Shown here piece after piece: positions 9,603-21,240 of a stretch of DNA of 64,000 nt (the first letter of the stretch is position 1; each line of letters opens with the position of its first letter). The notes under the pieces were generated by a model. The model did no database searches. It saw nothing but the letters and a program-made list of their open reading frames with translations, and was not told where the DNA came from. Location: the NCBI GenBank assembly GCA_014529385.2, contig CM043944.1:75079884-75143883 (forward strand), read 5' to 3'. Source of the DNA: Adiantum capillus-veneris (lineage: Eukaryota; Streptophyta; Polypodiopsida; Polypodiales; Pteridaceae). Both the position numbers and the translations under genes were made by a program.

Positions 9603-11340
9603 TGGGCAATGATGGTGCAGCCAAAGTGTGGCGACCCTAATCAGAGGGCAAAGGTAGTGATGTGTATGCTTATAGATGCAAAGCAGAGAGCTAGGGCAGA
9701 TGGGAAGAGCTTGTGCAAGCAAGTGACAGCGGAGATGTATGCTTTATGTGGTTTTCTTGGCCAAAAGGCTCCATATAGGACCTGACAGGATGGAAGATAA
9801 AGGGTGATTAAATTGTCATTTTTTGGTCCTTGTATGTAGAGCTTGAAGTGCTGAAGGAATAGATCCAGATGGCTCTTCAAACGGAGCTATAGGCTGCAAG
9901 ATATTTGAGTTTGAAGAAAGAGGTGGTTGCAGATCTGCGAGCGACGGATAGGCCGGGTGATGCCACGGTGCGAAGTTAGCAGGAAGTAATTGTGTGTCAA
10001 TTAGGCATTGGGTCGGCAAGATACCAAGAAAGGAAGTTGGTGGTATTTGTAAACAGTACAGGGCCAAATGATTTTTTTGCTTTTTTGTTGCATGGATTGA
10101 CGCGTCTGGGAAAGTCAAAAGTTGAAGAGGATTGGGAAGGCTTGAGCACGGAACCAAGACCTCTACCGGGATTCGATGGACCGATCATTGGATTAGTAAG
10201 CACCCATTTGTAGACAAGAGAAGCCGGGGGAAAAAACAAAGAAGTTTATTTTTTGTTTATCTTGGGATTCATGGAATTTTGGAGGGCCTTGGGCGGAATT
10301 GACAGGGAGGCGCCACGTGGTGAGCATAAAACCCACATACGATCGCGCTTAAGGTTTTCTGGGGGTACATATACTGCAAGCGACGCTCCTAATGGGCATC
10401 ACAAAGGCACATGAGCCCTTGGGATCCCGCGATGGTGTTCGGCTTGTGGCGTTGCACATGGTGGCGCGTTGGGCATCCACCGACGGCCGTGGGCGATGTT
10501 GCTTGCGATGTGGATGATGACGTGGAATTTTGCCAGGGGGAGTTCCCATGTGTTGCAAAAAGGCACCAAACTTTTAATTAGGGTGGTACCCACAGTGGTG
10601 CTGCCACAGCTGTTAAGGCTTGGGGCTCAAGGCACGGCCGCCACAAAGGGGTGCTTTCACATGCAAAATAAGGTGCTAAAAATAGAAGGAGGGCCAAAAA
10701 TAAGAGGAGAACGATTACACGCCAAGAGGGGGCAAAACGTTTTGCATGAGGAGGGGTTTTTTGGGAGAAGAAGAAGGAAGGAGAAGAGATGGAAGAAGGA
10801 GGGTGCCGGCGGAGGATTGAAGGTGGAATTTTTGTGTGAAGGGATTGTGGAGAAAGCGGCTGACGGCTGTGCAAAGAAGCTCTCAGGACCTATGCAAGCC
10901 GACAAAGGTTCTCTTGCTTGCATTCTCAAGAGGAGAACGATTCCGAGGCGGCATCAGAGATCGTCCAAACCTCTTGTTTCTCGTCGTATTGGAGACAACT
11001 ACGCCGTGCGATAGTGCGGATTCTTTGGAATTGTAATAGCTTTTGTTTGTGACTAGAAAGAAAACCATAGCCGAGTTTGGTGTTATCTCTTCCCCCTATT
11101 TCTCCCTTCTCGTCTTTGCTCTATCCCTGTTGTGTGGTGCCGGCTTGAGAAGTGTGTGCCACTTTGGGCATGTGGTGTGAGTGGGAGAGAAAGAGAGAGT
11201 GGTTTGTGTTGTATGAGAGCTGGCATCAGGATAGGTTAGTGCAAGGGTTGTGTGTGTACGGTCGGCTGTAGGATTTGCAGTTGAATTGTCAAGTTTTGAA
11301 GGTAAAATCTCGTGGATTGGGGTGCAGTGATTATCCTGGG
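9603..11340 (+). repeat. Probable 3' LTR of the plus-strand gypsy element
   Basis: No believable protein domain was seen in this 1.7-kb stretch. It starts TGGGCAATG directly after the polypurine tract. It has a promoter-like block near 10.31-10.37 kb (CACGTG at 10314-10319, TACATATA near 10366). The right edge is uncertain: the 5' LTR is not in the window for comparison, and the next feature is a truncated copia copy at 11404. Confidence 0.4.
10314..10373 (+). promoter_or_regulatory. G-box and TATA-like block in the LTR
   Basis: CACGTG (G-box core) at 10314-10319 is followed about 45 bases later by a TACATATA stretch. The spacing suits an LTR promoter for leftover plus-strand transcription. 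This rests on motifs only. Confidence 0.35.
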
Positions 11341-11403
11341 CTATAGAGAGGAACAAAAGGTGCAGTGATTATCTTGGGAAAGGGGAAAGGTGCAGTGATT
11401 ATC
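11321..11403. repeat. Three copies of a 15-base motif at a junction
   Basis: GGTGCAGTGATTATC occurs at 11321, 11359 and 11389. The third copy abuts the broken end of the copia fragment. This looks like a rearrangement scar between the gypsy LTR and the copia piece. Confidence 0.7.
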
Positions 11404-12875
11404 CCCTTTCCCCCCTTCCAACGACACAAAAGGCCAGATGCAACAATTTCACCACCAAATCTGAGATCATGAATTGCACATATATCATCCACAAATTTGA
11501 CTACAAGTCCAAGTCTAGCAAGTACACATACAGACAAAAGATTCTTCTTGATCCCAGGTACATAAAGTGCATCAACAAGTGTGAAAGAACTTCCATTTGT
11601 AGTAGTAAGCACAATCTTTCCAACTCCCTGAACCGGATAAGAGGCATTGTTGGCACAAGTGATTGAATTCCCATGAGGGACAGACTCAAGAGAGCTGAAC
11701 AATTCACGATGTGAGGTAATGTGCTTTGTAGCACCACTATCAAAATACCACACGTGTGAATCTGCAGCAACTGACATGCATGCATCATGAAGAGCAGGAT
11801 TGTAAGTGCACTCTACATTAAAAGACCATTTTACATCAACATCAGCATCACAGTCTCTTTCACAGAAGACTCAACAATGGTTGCATTTGTAGTGGAACCA
11901 GCATTTCTAGTGGAACCACCCTCTTTCTTCTTAGCCTCTTTGGCCTTTAGCTTAGGACACTACTTGATCAAGCAATCATTAGCTTTACAATAATGGCAAC
12001 GCATCTTCTTTTTGCCCTTATCACCAAAATTTACAGACGAATTGTTGTCAACATAAGCATTAGGAACAGTTGATTTTCCAATGACAGAAGAACCATAAGA
12101 AGTGGCTGCATTGATGTTACCACCCTTTACTTGAGCAACAATAAAAGCCTATTCAACTGCACGTTGTCTGGTCCTGTTCTTTTTGGAAAGTGACTCTTGC
12201 AACAGAAATGTGCATAATGCATCAAACTTGACAACTTCAGGATTTCCTTGGGTCATAAGTCTCCAAGTACTAGCAAAAGTCTGGTAAGGCATCAAGGATG
12301 ATCTGAACAAGGGAACTATTTGAAATGACTTCACTTGCAAAAATAAGTTTCTCATTGATATCCTTGACACCAGCAAGGAAAGTTTCCATATCATCTTCCT
12401 CATACATAATCTTTGACTCCAACTCTTTACGCAGCAATGCAATTTTTGCCTCATTGCGGCTTGCATAAAGACCAGCCAGAATATCCCAAGCCGGTTTTGC
12501 AGATTGTGTTGAATGGATGTGAGGAGTAATTGTGCGCTTCACATACAACGCAATCAACGCATGAGCCTGTGCATCCTTTACATCCCAACGAGCTTGTTCT
12601 TCTGTAGGCAAAACAACTCTAATAGTAGCAATCCTTCATCAAGACCAGCAACATCCTCAACATCGCCTACATCCTCAGAATCACGACGTACATCAATGCC
12701 CTGCATAATATTCCAGATGCCCACCAGGACGTACATCAATGCCCTGCATAATATTCCAGACGCCCTTTGACACAAGGACATGTTGCATCATGTAAGCCCA
12801 CATAGGGTAATTGTCCCCATCCAATCTGTCCTCAGCAAGAAACATCTTGAACACATCCATGTTGTTGTCAGCCAT
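11404..12875 (-). pseudogene. Copia gag-protease, truncated copy A
   Basis: The start MADNNMDVFKM at 12875 and much of the following sequence match the intact family member at 61206. Pieces of the UBN2-type Gag, a decayed zinc knuckle region and the protease are present. The protease active site is intact here (FDSGATKHIT near 11740), unlike the other copy. Several frameshifts break it. One comes from a 43-base tandem duplication at 12686-12771, which is not a multiple of three. The copy stops after the protease; integrase, RT and the 3' LTR are missing. Confidence 0.85.
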
Positions 12876-13217
12876 GGTAAATACTGCACCTGATGTGAAG
12901 CCCGAAAAGAGGAGAAACAAAGCGGGAGAAACATGTGCTATATAGCACAAATTGTAGAAGACTGTAAGGGACCTATTTGTAGAAAACGGCACTAACAAAA
13001 ATTTTCACAAAATGATGAAATAGACTGTGCAGTACTGCCTGTAGTGGAAACGGAGGCCGAAATGCGCTGACATCATAAATCTGAGCAGATCAAGCTCTGT
13101 GAGCTTGTCGAAAAAATTTGTCGACCTACGAACGCTCGTCCAAGCTTATTGAAATCAGAGAAAGTAAGCAAGCATGTGCTGGAGTTGCTAGCGACTAAGC
13201 CCGGGAGGAGGCAACCT

Positions 13218-13229
13218 GCTCTGATACCA
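13218..13229 (-). other. Primer-binding site of copia copy A
   Basis: The minus strand reads TGGTATCAGAGC, the initiator-Met tRNA primer match, two bases inside the LTR at 13232. Confidence 0.9.
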
Positions 13230-13231
13230 AT

Positions 13232-13459
13232 TGTTGAAATTAGGGTTGCAAGAAAACACACACAGCTTGGAGAAGATGAAGTAAGCTCAAGGCACACAAT
13301 AGAGAGTGTGTTACTTAGTGTGCAATGGAAAGGTAGATAGCCCTATAATGAATGGGTGTATATACAATGCACAACGGAAAAAACTCCTAAAGAGGGAAAA
13401 AATTCCCCGAGGTTCCTAAGTGTGTTCACACACATCACTACCACATGTATATGGTGACA
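13232..13459 (-). repeat. 5' LTR (228 bp) of copia copy A
   Basis: It starts TGTTGAAATT and ends GGTGACA. It aligns along its whole length with the two 227-bp LTRs at 56671 and 61569, sharing the AATAGAGAGTGTGTTACTT and CACACATCACTACCACATG blocks. No second LTR exists for this copy. Confidence 0.9.
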
Positions 13460-14249
13460 TATTTTAAATGCCTTGGGGTTACATAATGATGCCAACTTGG
13501 TCAAAGAAAGAAGAGACGCAATGGAGGTGTAATCTTAAAAGAAAACCAACCCAATTTTTGAAGACATGGTGGACCCAAGAGCTATCAAAATTTGCAAATT
13601 TTACAACTAGTTTTTCCATATTTGCAACAAGCGACCACAAAAGTACACTACACCACCTCATTCCATAGCCACTGCATTCACCTGGCCATTGAGAAGCAGT
13701 GTATCAAAAGATGTGAATTATGACCAACATATACATGAACACGTAGTGGGTTTGGGAACTAATAAGCCCAAATACATTGGTGGAGCAAGAATCTTAACCA
13801 AAGTTTCATATGAAGCTATTGGAGCAAGAGGAAAGTGGCCAGACCCACCAACTGAGAATGAGTGGCTAAGGCTTAAAGAAGATGCAAAAGATGAACCATT
13901 GGTGGCACCACTTGTATCGACAAGACTCCAAAGAAACCTAGACATAGTTCCAAAAGAAAATCCTGAAGAGCGACCAAAGAAAAAAGGAAAAACGGTAATG
14001 ACCAGGGAGGAGCCAAAAGAAACCACTAGCCTAAAGGGAGCTTGCATCCAGAGACTAATCAAGCATATTGAGGGTAATTTTCTCACCAACAAGCTTCCAC
14101 AAGATGATATATGGGTGTCCGAGCTTAGATCACTTTGGATCTCATCTAGGATAAATTTACAAAAGGTTGGAGTCCTTCAAGTAAAATTTAATACATATGG
14201 ATGCATCACCAACTCCATATTTACTTCTAGGTACATAAAAATGTTATAA
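13460..14249 (+). other. Unrecognised region with a 186-codon frame
   Basis: The longest frame, 13689-14249, encodes a Lys/Glu-rich protein of about 186 residues (KGKTVMTREEPKE near residue 100). It has no domain, signal or membrane segment I recognise. Whether it is translated is unknown. Nothing else stands out in the flanks. Confidence 0.25.
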
Positions 14250-14796
14250 GGCATGTTGGCAATATATATCGGTAGCTACATGTAAATTTTGTAAGTAATG
14301 TTAACAACCACGATTGTTAACATTTGTGCATAAAACCATGTTTTGATATCACATACTTGTTCCTTATGCTCTTGTGTATGAGAACATGAGGTTTCATCTC
14401 ATTGGACCACCAAACCAAGCCAACCAAACAAAAGTTCAAAAGGTAAAGACTTATAGCCAAAATTTGGGATTAACTCAAAATATGTGATCCAAATTAGCTC
14501 TAGATCTCATGGGGGTTATATTAACATGATGAGCCAAGTTTTAACTTCAAAAACATACATCGTAAAGAAAATAAATTATTGTGATTTTTACCTTTCTTCA
14601 TAGTCGGGGTAGTGGGGGTATACTCTAAGATTGTGTGTGTGTGTTTGCCAACATTGTTTAACATTCATCAGGCATTGGTTTAGTTTTATGCAAGCTTCGT
14701 GATAGCATCGTAACAAATAGCATCACTTTTCTCCATTTTTCTCTTTGCTCTACATCTTTCTTGCTCCACTTGATGCATGTCTTTGTGTGAGATCAT
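14250..14796. other. No gene seen
   Basis: AT-rich sequence with a short GT repeat near 14633-14645. I see no reading frame or repeat boundary. Confidence 0.5.
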
Positions 14797-15399
14797 TTGG
14801 GTGTGTTTTGTTGTGCCTCTTTTGGTCGTGACAAAATCCTCGTGCATCCTAGTTCGCATCCCATAACTAGGTGGTGCCCTTTTTCTTGTTTAGGTTTATC
14901 CGTGGGTTTGTTGTTGTGTTTTATGCTTGTGGTTTCTCCAACCCCAATTGAGCAGTACAAGAGCCTTGAGGAGTGTTTAGAGGTCGCTTCTCTTGTTGCC
15001 CTCCGTGGACCACCTCAATGGAAAACATGAGAAGAGTCAGATCCCAAGGAGAAAGAGAAGCAAAAAAAGACAGTCAAAGAGATAGAGCCTAAGGAGGGAA
15101 AAAAGAGAGGAGAAGAGTCAGATCCCAGTGGAAAACATGAGCAGTACAAGAGCCTTGAGGAGTGTTTAGAGGTCGCTTCTCTTGTTGCCCTCCGTGGACC
15201 ACCTCAGTGGAAAACATGAGAAGAGTCAGATCCCAAGGAGGAAGAGAAGCAAAAAAAGACAGTCAAAGAGACAGAGCCTAAGGAGGGAAAAAAGAGAGAA
15301 GAAGAACCAGAAACACCAAGAAAGAGCCCAAGAATAACAGAGGAAACTAGCACAAGAAAGAGTCCTAGGACTCCCAAAACCCCCAAAAGCATTTTGTGA
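14797..15399 (+). pseudogene. K/E-rich frame with an in-frame 189-bp tandem duplication
   Basis: The frame opens with a hydrophobic stretch (about residues 28-50). It is followed by EQYKSLEECLEVASLV and then K/E-rich sequence. A 189-base segment starting at 14950 repeats at 15139; 189 is 63 codons, so the frame is kept. Each unit contains the same TGA after PPQWKT, so translation would stop in unit 1 unless the stops are decayed codons. After unit 2 the frame continues through PRKSPRITEE, then KSPRTPKTPK, to a stop at 15397. Function unknown. Confidence 0.4.
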
Positions 15400-16208
15400 A
15401 CCAACATTTTGTAAATAGCAAAGAAAAACATAGTCTACTTGGCATACTCTACTTGAGAACATTACATACTATCTACTTGAGAGCATTACATACTCTCTAC
15501 TTGTTAAGAGCATTTTGTAAACGTTACATATTCATTTCTTTTTGTAAAGATAAAACATTACAAATTCTCTCCTTGAGAGCATGATATAAATTTTACAGAA
15601 TTCACTGGCTCCATTTCTCATGTAGCTCCCAATATAGTCTTTTAGTTTGTGATGTAATTGTGGTAGCCCTTGCGTATGTCTTGACATGTTTTTCCTAGTC
15701 CAACTATGTTGACAACAACATGGCAAGGCCCAAATCATAATCTATTCTATCCTCCAACCCTACCCCTGAAGGGTCTAAGTAATATGCCAACCATGGGGGA
15801 GTTCTTTCAAGTAATTGGAGATAATGAAAACTAGCTCAGGGTCTACCTCTTCCTTCTCTTTCTTCTCTTGTTCTTGGGCTTTTCTCTTTTTTTCTTTTCC
15901 TTCTTGCTCACAAGAAGTGAGGAAGAGGATCCATATCCTTACCCATATCTCTTGATCTATTGTTCATTGTAAGGGTCAGAAGCATGTGACCGGGTTGGCC
16001 TATTTATAGTGTTGTGAAGCTATACAATATTGATGACATTGACATTAAACAAGATAATACTTATGAATAAATGGAAACAATAATAATAATAAAAATAGAA
16101 ACCAACAAGATCAAACATCTGAGCCAAAATATCATTCGTCATTGATATGGAAATATTGTACAAAATGTCAGTCTGCTACAAGAAGAGACAACCAATATTT
16201 GTACAAAT
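15400..16208. other. No gene seen
   Basis: It contains several copies of a TACTCTCTACTTGAGAGCATT-like repeat near 15440-15580, then AT-rich sequence. No coding frame I trust. Confidence 0.45.
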
Positions 16209-16496
16209 GGGTGAAAGCATGTTAACCTGTCGCGCTTTTTGTGCTAGTTAGCAGTTTCAAGTTAGCACATCTTGGAAAAGTTGGGCGTCCGGTAAATTTT
16301 TTACAAATAATATCAAGATTTGTCGGAGGTTGTACATTTGGATTCCTTGTTTCAAGTGCTTTCTATTGATATATCATATGTCATAGATCTTGGAGATGTA
16401 GCTCAAGTTATTGTACTAGTTAGCATATGTCAAAATTGTGCTAGTTAGCGTTGTCCGGGACATGAAAAAGCATGACAGATTAACATACTTTCACCC
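16209..16496. mobile_element. MITE-like element with 32-bp terminal inverted repeats
   Basis: The left end GGGTGAAAGCATGTTAACC (16209) is matched in inverse by the right end, which reads GGGTGAAAGTATGTTAATC on the minus strand from 16496. The inverted match continues to about 32 bases with a few transitions. AAAT flanks both ends and may be a 4-bp target duplication. The 288-bp interior has no coding frame. GTGCTAGTTAGC-type words recur inside. Confidence 0.65.
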
Positions 16497-16735
16497 AAAT
16501 AGGGAATAGACTTTAGCTTGGAAGAAGATATAATATACATTCTAGCACTTCTTGGCAAAGGAAAATTCTTCTCAATCCTCCTCCAGATCTATAATCCATA
16601 TTAAAAATAGAAAAAGTGAAAATATGTCGCACAAGTTTCTCCATAAGAAAGAAACCTTCTTTTTCATACCTTCTTTCCAGCTATCTGAAAAGAAAAAGTT
16701 GTAGGTAAATCTATCTCCTCGTTGTGTAAGTACTA

Positions 16736-16780
16736 CATTAGGAAAAATATGAACCCTCTAGGGGCCCTTTGGGATTAAGC
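16736..16780 (+). repeat. Left terminal inverted repeat of the large element
   Basis: It holds CATTAGG...ATATGAACC and GGGATTAAGC. Both are found in inverse orientation at 26587-26654, where about 20 extra bases separate the two blocks. Confidence 0.55.
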
Positions 16781-17460
16781 TTAATTAGAGGCCAACCAAT
16801 GAGAAGAGGGTGGTAGACACACTCTATGCCCTCAAAAATGTAGGGAAACAAAGTAGTCTTACACTTCTTAATGGGCTCTTACCTAATGAAAAGGGGGGAG
16901 GGGGGAGTGGGCCATATGGAACCTCCAACTTCCCTCCTTTTTTATCCGGTTTTGAAAAAATCCCAAAATTTGAAATTTTTTAAAATTTTCAAAACTCAAA
17001 TCTTATCTTCTTAAAACCCCCCTAAATCTATTTTATTGTCAAGAAAGCATTTTTTGACCTCAAAAAGTCAAACGTGCACACAAAAACCCTAAAATTAAAA
17101 TTTTAAAAAAACTTTTGAAAAATATTTTTTTACTATCCAGAACCCCCCCAAAAGTAGTCCTTAGGCAAAAAGTGATTTTCTCTCTCTAGAACCCCTTTTC
17201 CAACCCCTCCTTGGTTGCAACCATCACACTCATCCTCTACTCCAACACTCTCTGTCTACACCATCTCCATTGCTACAGCAAGGAAGCTCCTCTCTTCTGC
17301 CCTACCACCTTCCATTGCCACACCAAGCAAGGGTTATCCACCTTCTCCTCCCATTGCCACACCAAGCAAGGGTTAACCACCTTCTCCTATCACTTTATCC
17401 CACCTACATTGTAACAACAAGCAAGGTCCTGCTCCTCCTCCTAATTTTCTTTGCTCAACC
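16781..17460. other. AT-rich subterminal region, no gene seen
   Basis: A/T homopolymer-rich sequence at 16.92-17.15 kb, then C/T-rich sequence before the first plus-strand frame. A unit around AAGCAAGGGTTA occurs in tandem near 17310-17375. Confidence 0.5.
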
Positions 17461-18288
17461 ATGGCCAACTCTACTTCGCAAAGGCGGCCAAAGGATGAGG
17501 TCACAACACTTGCATGCCACAACACTAGAGGTATAGATGATGAGTGGGTGCCACAAGAGTTCACCAAAGGTGCTTGGGTATACATGCAACTATCTGCTAT
17601 TGGCCCTCATCATGTGCGGAATCGTTCAAACTTGGATCATCATTAGAAAGGGAAGCTCCTTGGCTTCAAGAACCGCAAAGGCAAGGGGACCGTAGCCATT
17701 GTGCAACATGTTTTCTCAATGTCAAGCATGCAATTGCAACAACCACCTGGATTTCCAACATATTGTAAGTACATGTTTTGAGAATACAAAGCTAGGTGTA
17801 AAATCACAGTGTAATGTTATTATGGTTTCATACTTAAGATTTGCCATGCATTTATAGTCATATTTCCATCCACGTTGGTGGAGGAGCAGCCACTACATGG
17901 TCTCTCCGGCACATTCAATGTTATACATGCGGAGATTAGAGCATTTATAGTCATATTTCCATCCACGTTGGTGGAGGAGCAGCCACTACATGGTCTCTCC
18001 GGCACATTCAATGTTATACATGCGGAGATTAGAGCAACAATGTTCGCACATCTTTGCTTAACCAAATTGGTTCAAAGAAGGATTTTCTTCTATTCTCACT
18101 CCTATATTGTGCCTACTTCTACACAAGAGTTTGGAACGCTTGAACCCATCAAAGTAACTTCCTTATTAAGTATGGAGTGGCCGGTGCCAGATTTGTGGTC
18201 GGTAGCATCTTTCAAGCAAAAGATGATAATAGATGTCCAAAACTCTTTGAAATACTCTAAAGCTTCTAGGTCTGTGGGCTTGAGTTGA
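17461..18288 (+). CDS. Unrecognised plus-strand gene, 5' exons
   Basis: A short frame from the ATG at 17461 (61 codons) and a longer one at about 17848-18288 share the orientation of the frames downstream. The second holds a 31-residue segment in perfect tandem (start FIVIFPSTLVEEQPL). I recognise no domain. Introns are likely but I cannot fix them. The position inside the inverted repeats suggests a second element gene. Confidence 0.3.
17848..18033 (+). repeat. Tandem duplication, 93-bp unit, in frame
   Basis: The unit starting GCATTTATAGTCATATTTCC at 17848 is repeated exactly at 17941. As 93 bases is 31 codons, the frame survives. Confidence 0.9.
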
Positions 18289-18291
18289 TGT

Positions 18292-18894
18292 TTGCCTATT
18301 CATTGTTTTGTGCACATTTTTAAAGAGTTTGGATTTGTGGAGACTACCACAATGCTTGTATGTAAAGATGTGCATTATGAGGAATTAGGAAGGCTTTTAG
18401 AAGAGGAGTGGGGTTTTGTGGAGGACATGCACAATGGGGACCGGTACAGTTGTAAGGTTGGAGCTTCAGGTATTGGAATGCGCTATTTGAAATCCTGCAC
18501 CTCCTTGTACATACGATTTCACTATGATCGTTGCATGTGCAAGCTTGGAGTGTGGACTCCCTTACCCACTGTAGACGGTGCTATTGCAAGCTTTAACATT
18601 GCAGTGAAGATGCCCAGCAATGCTTTGGAGGCAGTCCAAGTGAACAAGCATTGGACTCTCAGTAATGTGCGAGAACATTTGGTTATTATGGGTTTTGAGG
18701 CCCTTCAACAAGCACAATTTTGTTTACAAGGTCACAAGGTGAGAATCCTTCCACCACATTTTCAATACATCATAGTTTGTCGATCATTGGATGCTTATTG
18801 TAATGAATGTCCGCAGATTGGGAAGAGAATGGAAGACAAATTGAAGGTCGAGGAGGACTGGGGGATGGATGGAACTATGTTATCTCTCTTATAA
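18292..18894 (+). CDS. Unrecognised 200-residue protein inside the large element
   Basis: The frame follows the previous one after a single TGA and a short gap. The protein is a mix of helices and Cys/His pairs (YDRCMCKLG near residue 80; YCNECPQIG near residue 170) with no family I know. A TATA-like or start context is not evident, so it may be one exon of the gene that begins upstream. It has no nonsense codon over 200 codons, a mild sign of constraint. Confidence 0.4.
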   Translation: MPIHCFVHIFKEFGFVETTTMLVCKDVHYEELGRLLEEEWGFVEDMHNGDRYSCKVGASGIGMRYLKSCTSLYIRFHYDRCMCKLGVWTPLPTVDGAIASFNIAVKMPSNALEAVQVNKHWTLSNVREHLVIMGFEALQQAQFCLQGHKVRILPPHFQYIIVCRSLDAYCNECPQIGKRMEDKLKVEEDWGMDGTMLSLL

Positions 18895-19141
18895 CTTTGT
18901 AACTCTTGCAATTTTGAAAACGATCCCTGATGTAATCAACATGATTTGCTTCGGTAAATCATGTCTTTGAATATAATTTTTCACATTGAGATGAGAGATC
19001 ATTTTTTGATGAAAGTGCCTCTTTTTTTTAATGTCGTTAAAAAAGGGACCATTATGAAAGGGGGGACGCATAACTCATTCACTATTTTCACTTTTGCAAC
19101 TCTTGAGCTCCTCCACTCTCTATCTACACCCCACGCTAGAC

Positions 19142-20629
19142 ATGGACGCTTCCACAACCTCTCCATCTGCACCCACATCCACCTCTTTGTCACCCTTCAT
19201 CCTCTTCCTCGAGGACACCACATACAAAGGGAAGTTGGACCTCCACACCTTTTTTACTCGACTCCCTGACCTTGACACCACAATTGCCCTTCACATGGAT
19301 GCATTTTCCGAGATTTTTACGTTCATGGAGGAGCATATCATAAAAGATTCTGTATCTATCTCCCCACATGCAGGGATCTGGGTGCCTTGCGATCTTTTGC
19401 GCTACATACACAAAGGTGATCGCCCATTCTCCAAGTGGTTGCGACGATTCCAAGAAATTTCCACCGACGCAGGCCATTTCTTGGACGAGCAAGCCCTAGG
19501 GGTGTCAGCGCTCAAGAAGCGCAAGTTGGGGGGGGAGTACCTTTCTTGGTTAAAAACATTTATCTTCTTGGTGAGCGAGGAACCTGATTTGGAGGAGCTC
19601 CGCTTACCACACCTTCAGGTTGGGTCCTTTATCAGGGACACCAAGGAGCAGGAGGTTATTCCCATGAACCTTGCAGCGGAAGGAAAGACACTTCGGCTCG
19701 AGTACCCCAGGGGGCTCGAGGAAGTGGTTGAGAAATCCATCGTTGTGGCTGGCCCTAGTGACACTCCAGTGCCACTACCATTGACGGATGTGGCTATCCC
19801 AGAGGTAGAAATCAGTCGCTTCTCCTCAGTGGTAGTGGATGGGGAGGAGTATGTGTTTATGCATGATTTGGAGAAAGCATTTGGCCTACGCATGGATGAA
19901 TGCTTGAGCGTGCTATGCAACAACACCAAATATCCCTTAGAAAATACGCCAGATGCCCTAGAAAGCAAGCTCTTGCCAGTTGGGGACTCTGTTGTTGACA
20001 ATATTGCAGTTATATGTGCAGAGGTCCTGGTAGCAGAGTAGTTGCACGTGGCTGAGGAAGAATTCCAAGCCACGCAAGCCAAGGTTGAGGCCGCTAGGAT
20101 GCCTATGCCATTATGAAACCTCCCATCTGATGATCCAAAGCTCGTAGCTGCGGTGCATGGGAGCATTGACTTGGATGCAAAGGGCAACAGGGAGGAGGAC
20201 GACAAGGAGCAGGAGGTAAAATCTATCCTAATTTTCATGTTATTATTTTATCCTTCATCGTCTTTTTTCTCAACCTTCATTGGTTTATGACAGGACGTCG
20301 TGGAGGTTGATGATTTTGCTGCAAGGACAAGTAGCAAGCGGACGAGCTTTGGACATCAATCTTCCCTTGCGCATTACCTAGGACAACTCCCTCCTGGCGA
20401 TGTGGTCATTATCCATAATGAATTTACTCCCCAAGCCCATTTTATGACTTGGTCGTTGAAAGCTTTAAGCAAGTTTTTGTGTTTGAGAACCATTGCTCAA
20501 ACTGCGCATCTTGTGTTCCTAGTGCGTAGATCCCTTTTATGCACAGAGTTTGGCACTGGCATCCATAGTAAAGTGCTTGCCCAAATAGGGATACATGCTT
20601 CCATGGCTCAACTGACCCAAAGGCCATAG
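19142..20629 (+). pseudogene. Unrecognised acidic protein, two exons with internal stops
   Basis: Exon 1 starts MDASTTSPSAP at 19142 (an upstream in-frame ATG is at 19094) and stays open to TAG at 20039-20041. It then continues in frame with coiled-coil-like sequence (EEEFQATQAKVEAARM) through one more TGA to a GAG|GTAAAA donor at about 20216. The acceptor TATGACAG precedes 20295, and exon 2 runs in frame to a stop at 20629. The VVVDGEEYVFMHDLEKAFGL block near residue 245 looks like a folded segment. Family unknown. Two stops suggest a decayed gene, unless introns remove them. Confidence 0.45.
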
Positions 20630-20900
20630 CGCAGTCCCTCTTGAATGGGGAGTTGCCTTACGCGCAAGATAGGCGCCAGGAAATGGTCAAGAAAATTATG
20701 AACTCCTCATATACATGATGTAAACTCACCTTTTTGGAAGTAATAAAAAATTTTCAGAATTGTCTCTCTATCTTGTAAATTCTTCTAAATGTGATTTGTG
20801 AATCTTGAAAATTGTTGTAATTGGTGATATGTTTCAATAAGCTGTGTCTTTTTTGCTTGAAGTAACAACACAGCGGAAGTTGGATGCACATGATACTGGG

Positions 20901-20985
20901 GAAAGTATAAAACACATTTGAGTGAGAAGAAGTGGTCTCTCTAAAGTATAAAACACATTTGAGTGAGAAGAAGTGGTTTCTCTCA
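20901..20985 (+). repeat. 42-bp tandem repeat
   Basis: AAAGTATAAAACACATTTGA begins near 20901 and again near 20943, followed in each case by GTGAGAAGAAGTGGT. Confidence 0.8.
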
Positions 20986-21237
20986 AGTAATGATGCAAAA
21001 CCAATTGCTTTCAGTTAATTTATGTTTTTTAAGTATCCTAGGGGGTAGAGAAGCCTACCAGGTGCCAAAAAAAGGGTAGCCACAAGGGCGCGCAAATGGG
21101 CCATCCATCAGTTTTGGATGGCCCATTTGCGCGCCCTTGTGGCCACCCTTTTGTTGGCACCTGGTAGGCTTCTCTACCCCCTAGGATACTTAAAAAACAT
21201 AAATTAACTCAAAGGAATTGGTTTTGCATCATTACTT
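20985..21237. repeat. Long palindrome 1 (arms about 120 bp)
   Basis: The left arm from AAGTAATGATGC pairs with the right arm ending GCATCATTACTT. I count only about four mismatches over about 120 bases. The centre is CATCAGTTTTGGATG near 21110. No coding frame. Confidence 0.9.
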
Positions 21238-21240
21238 TAG

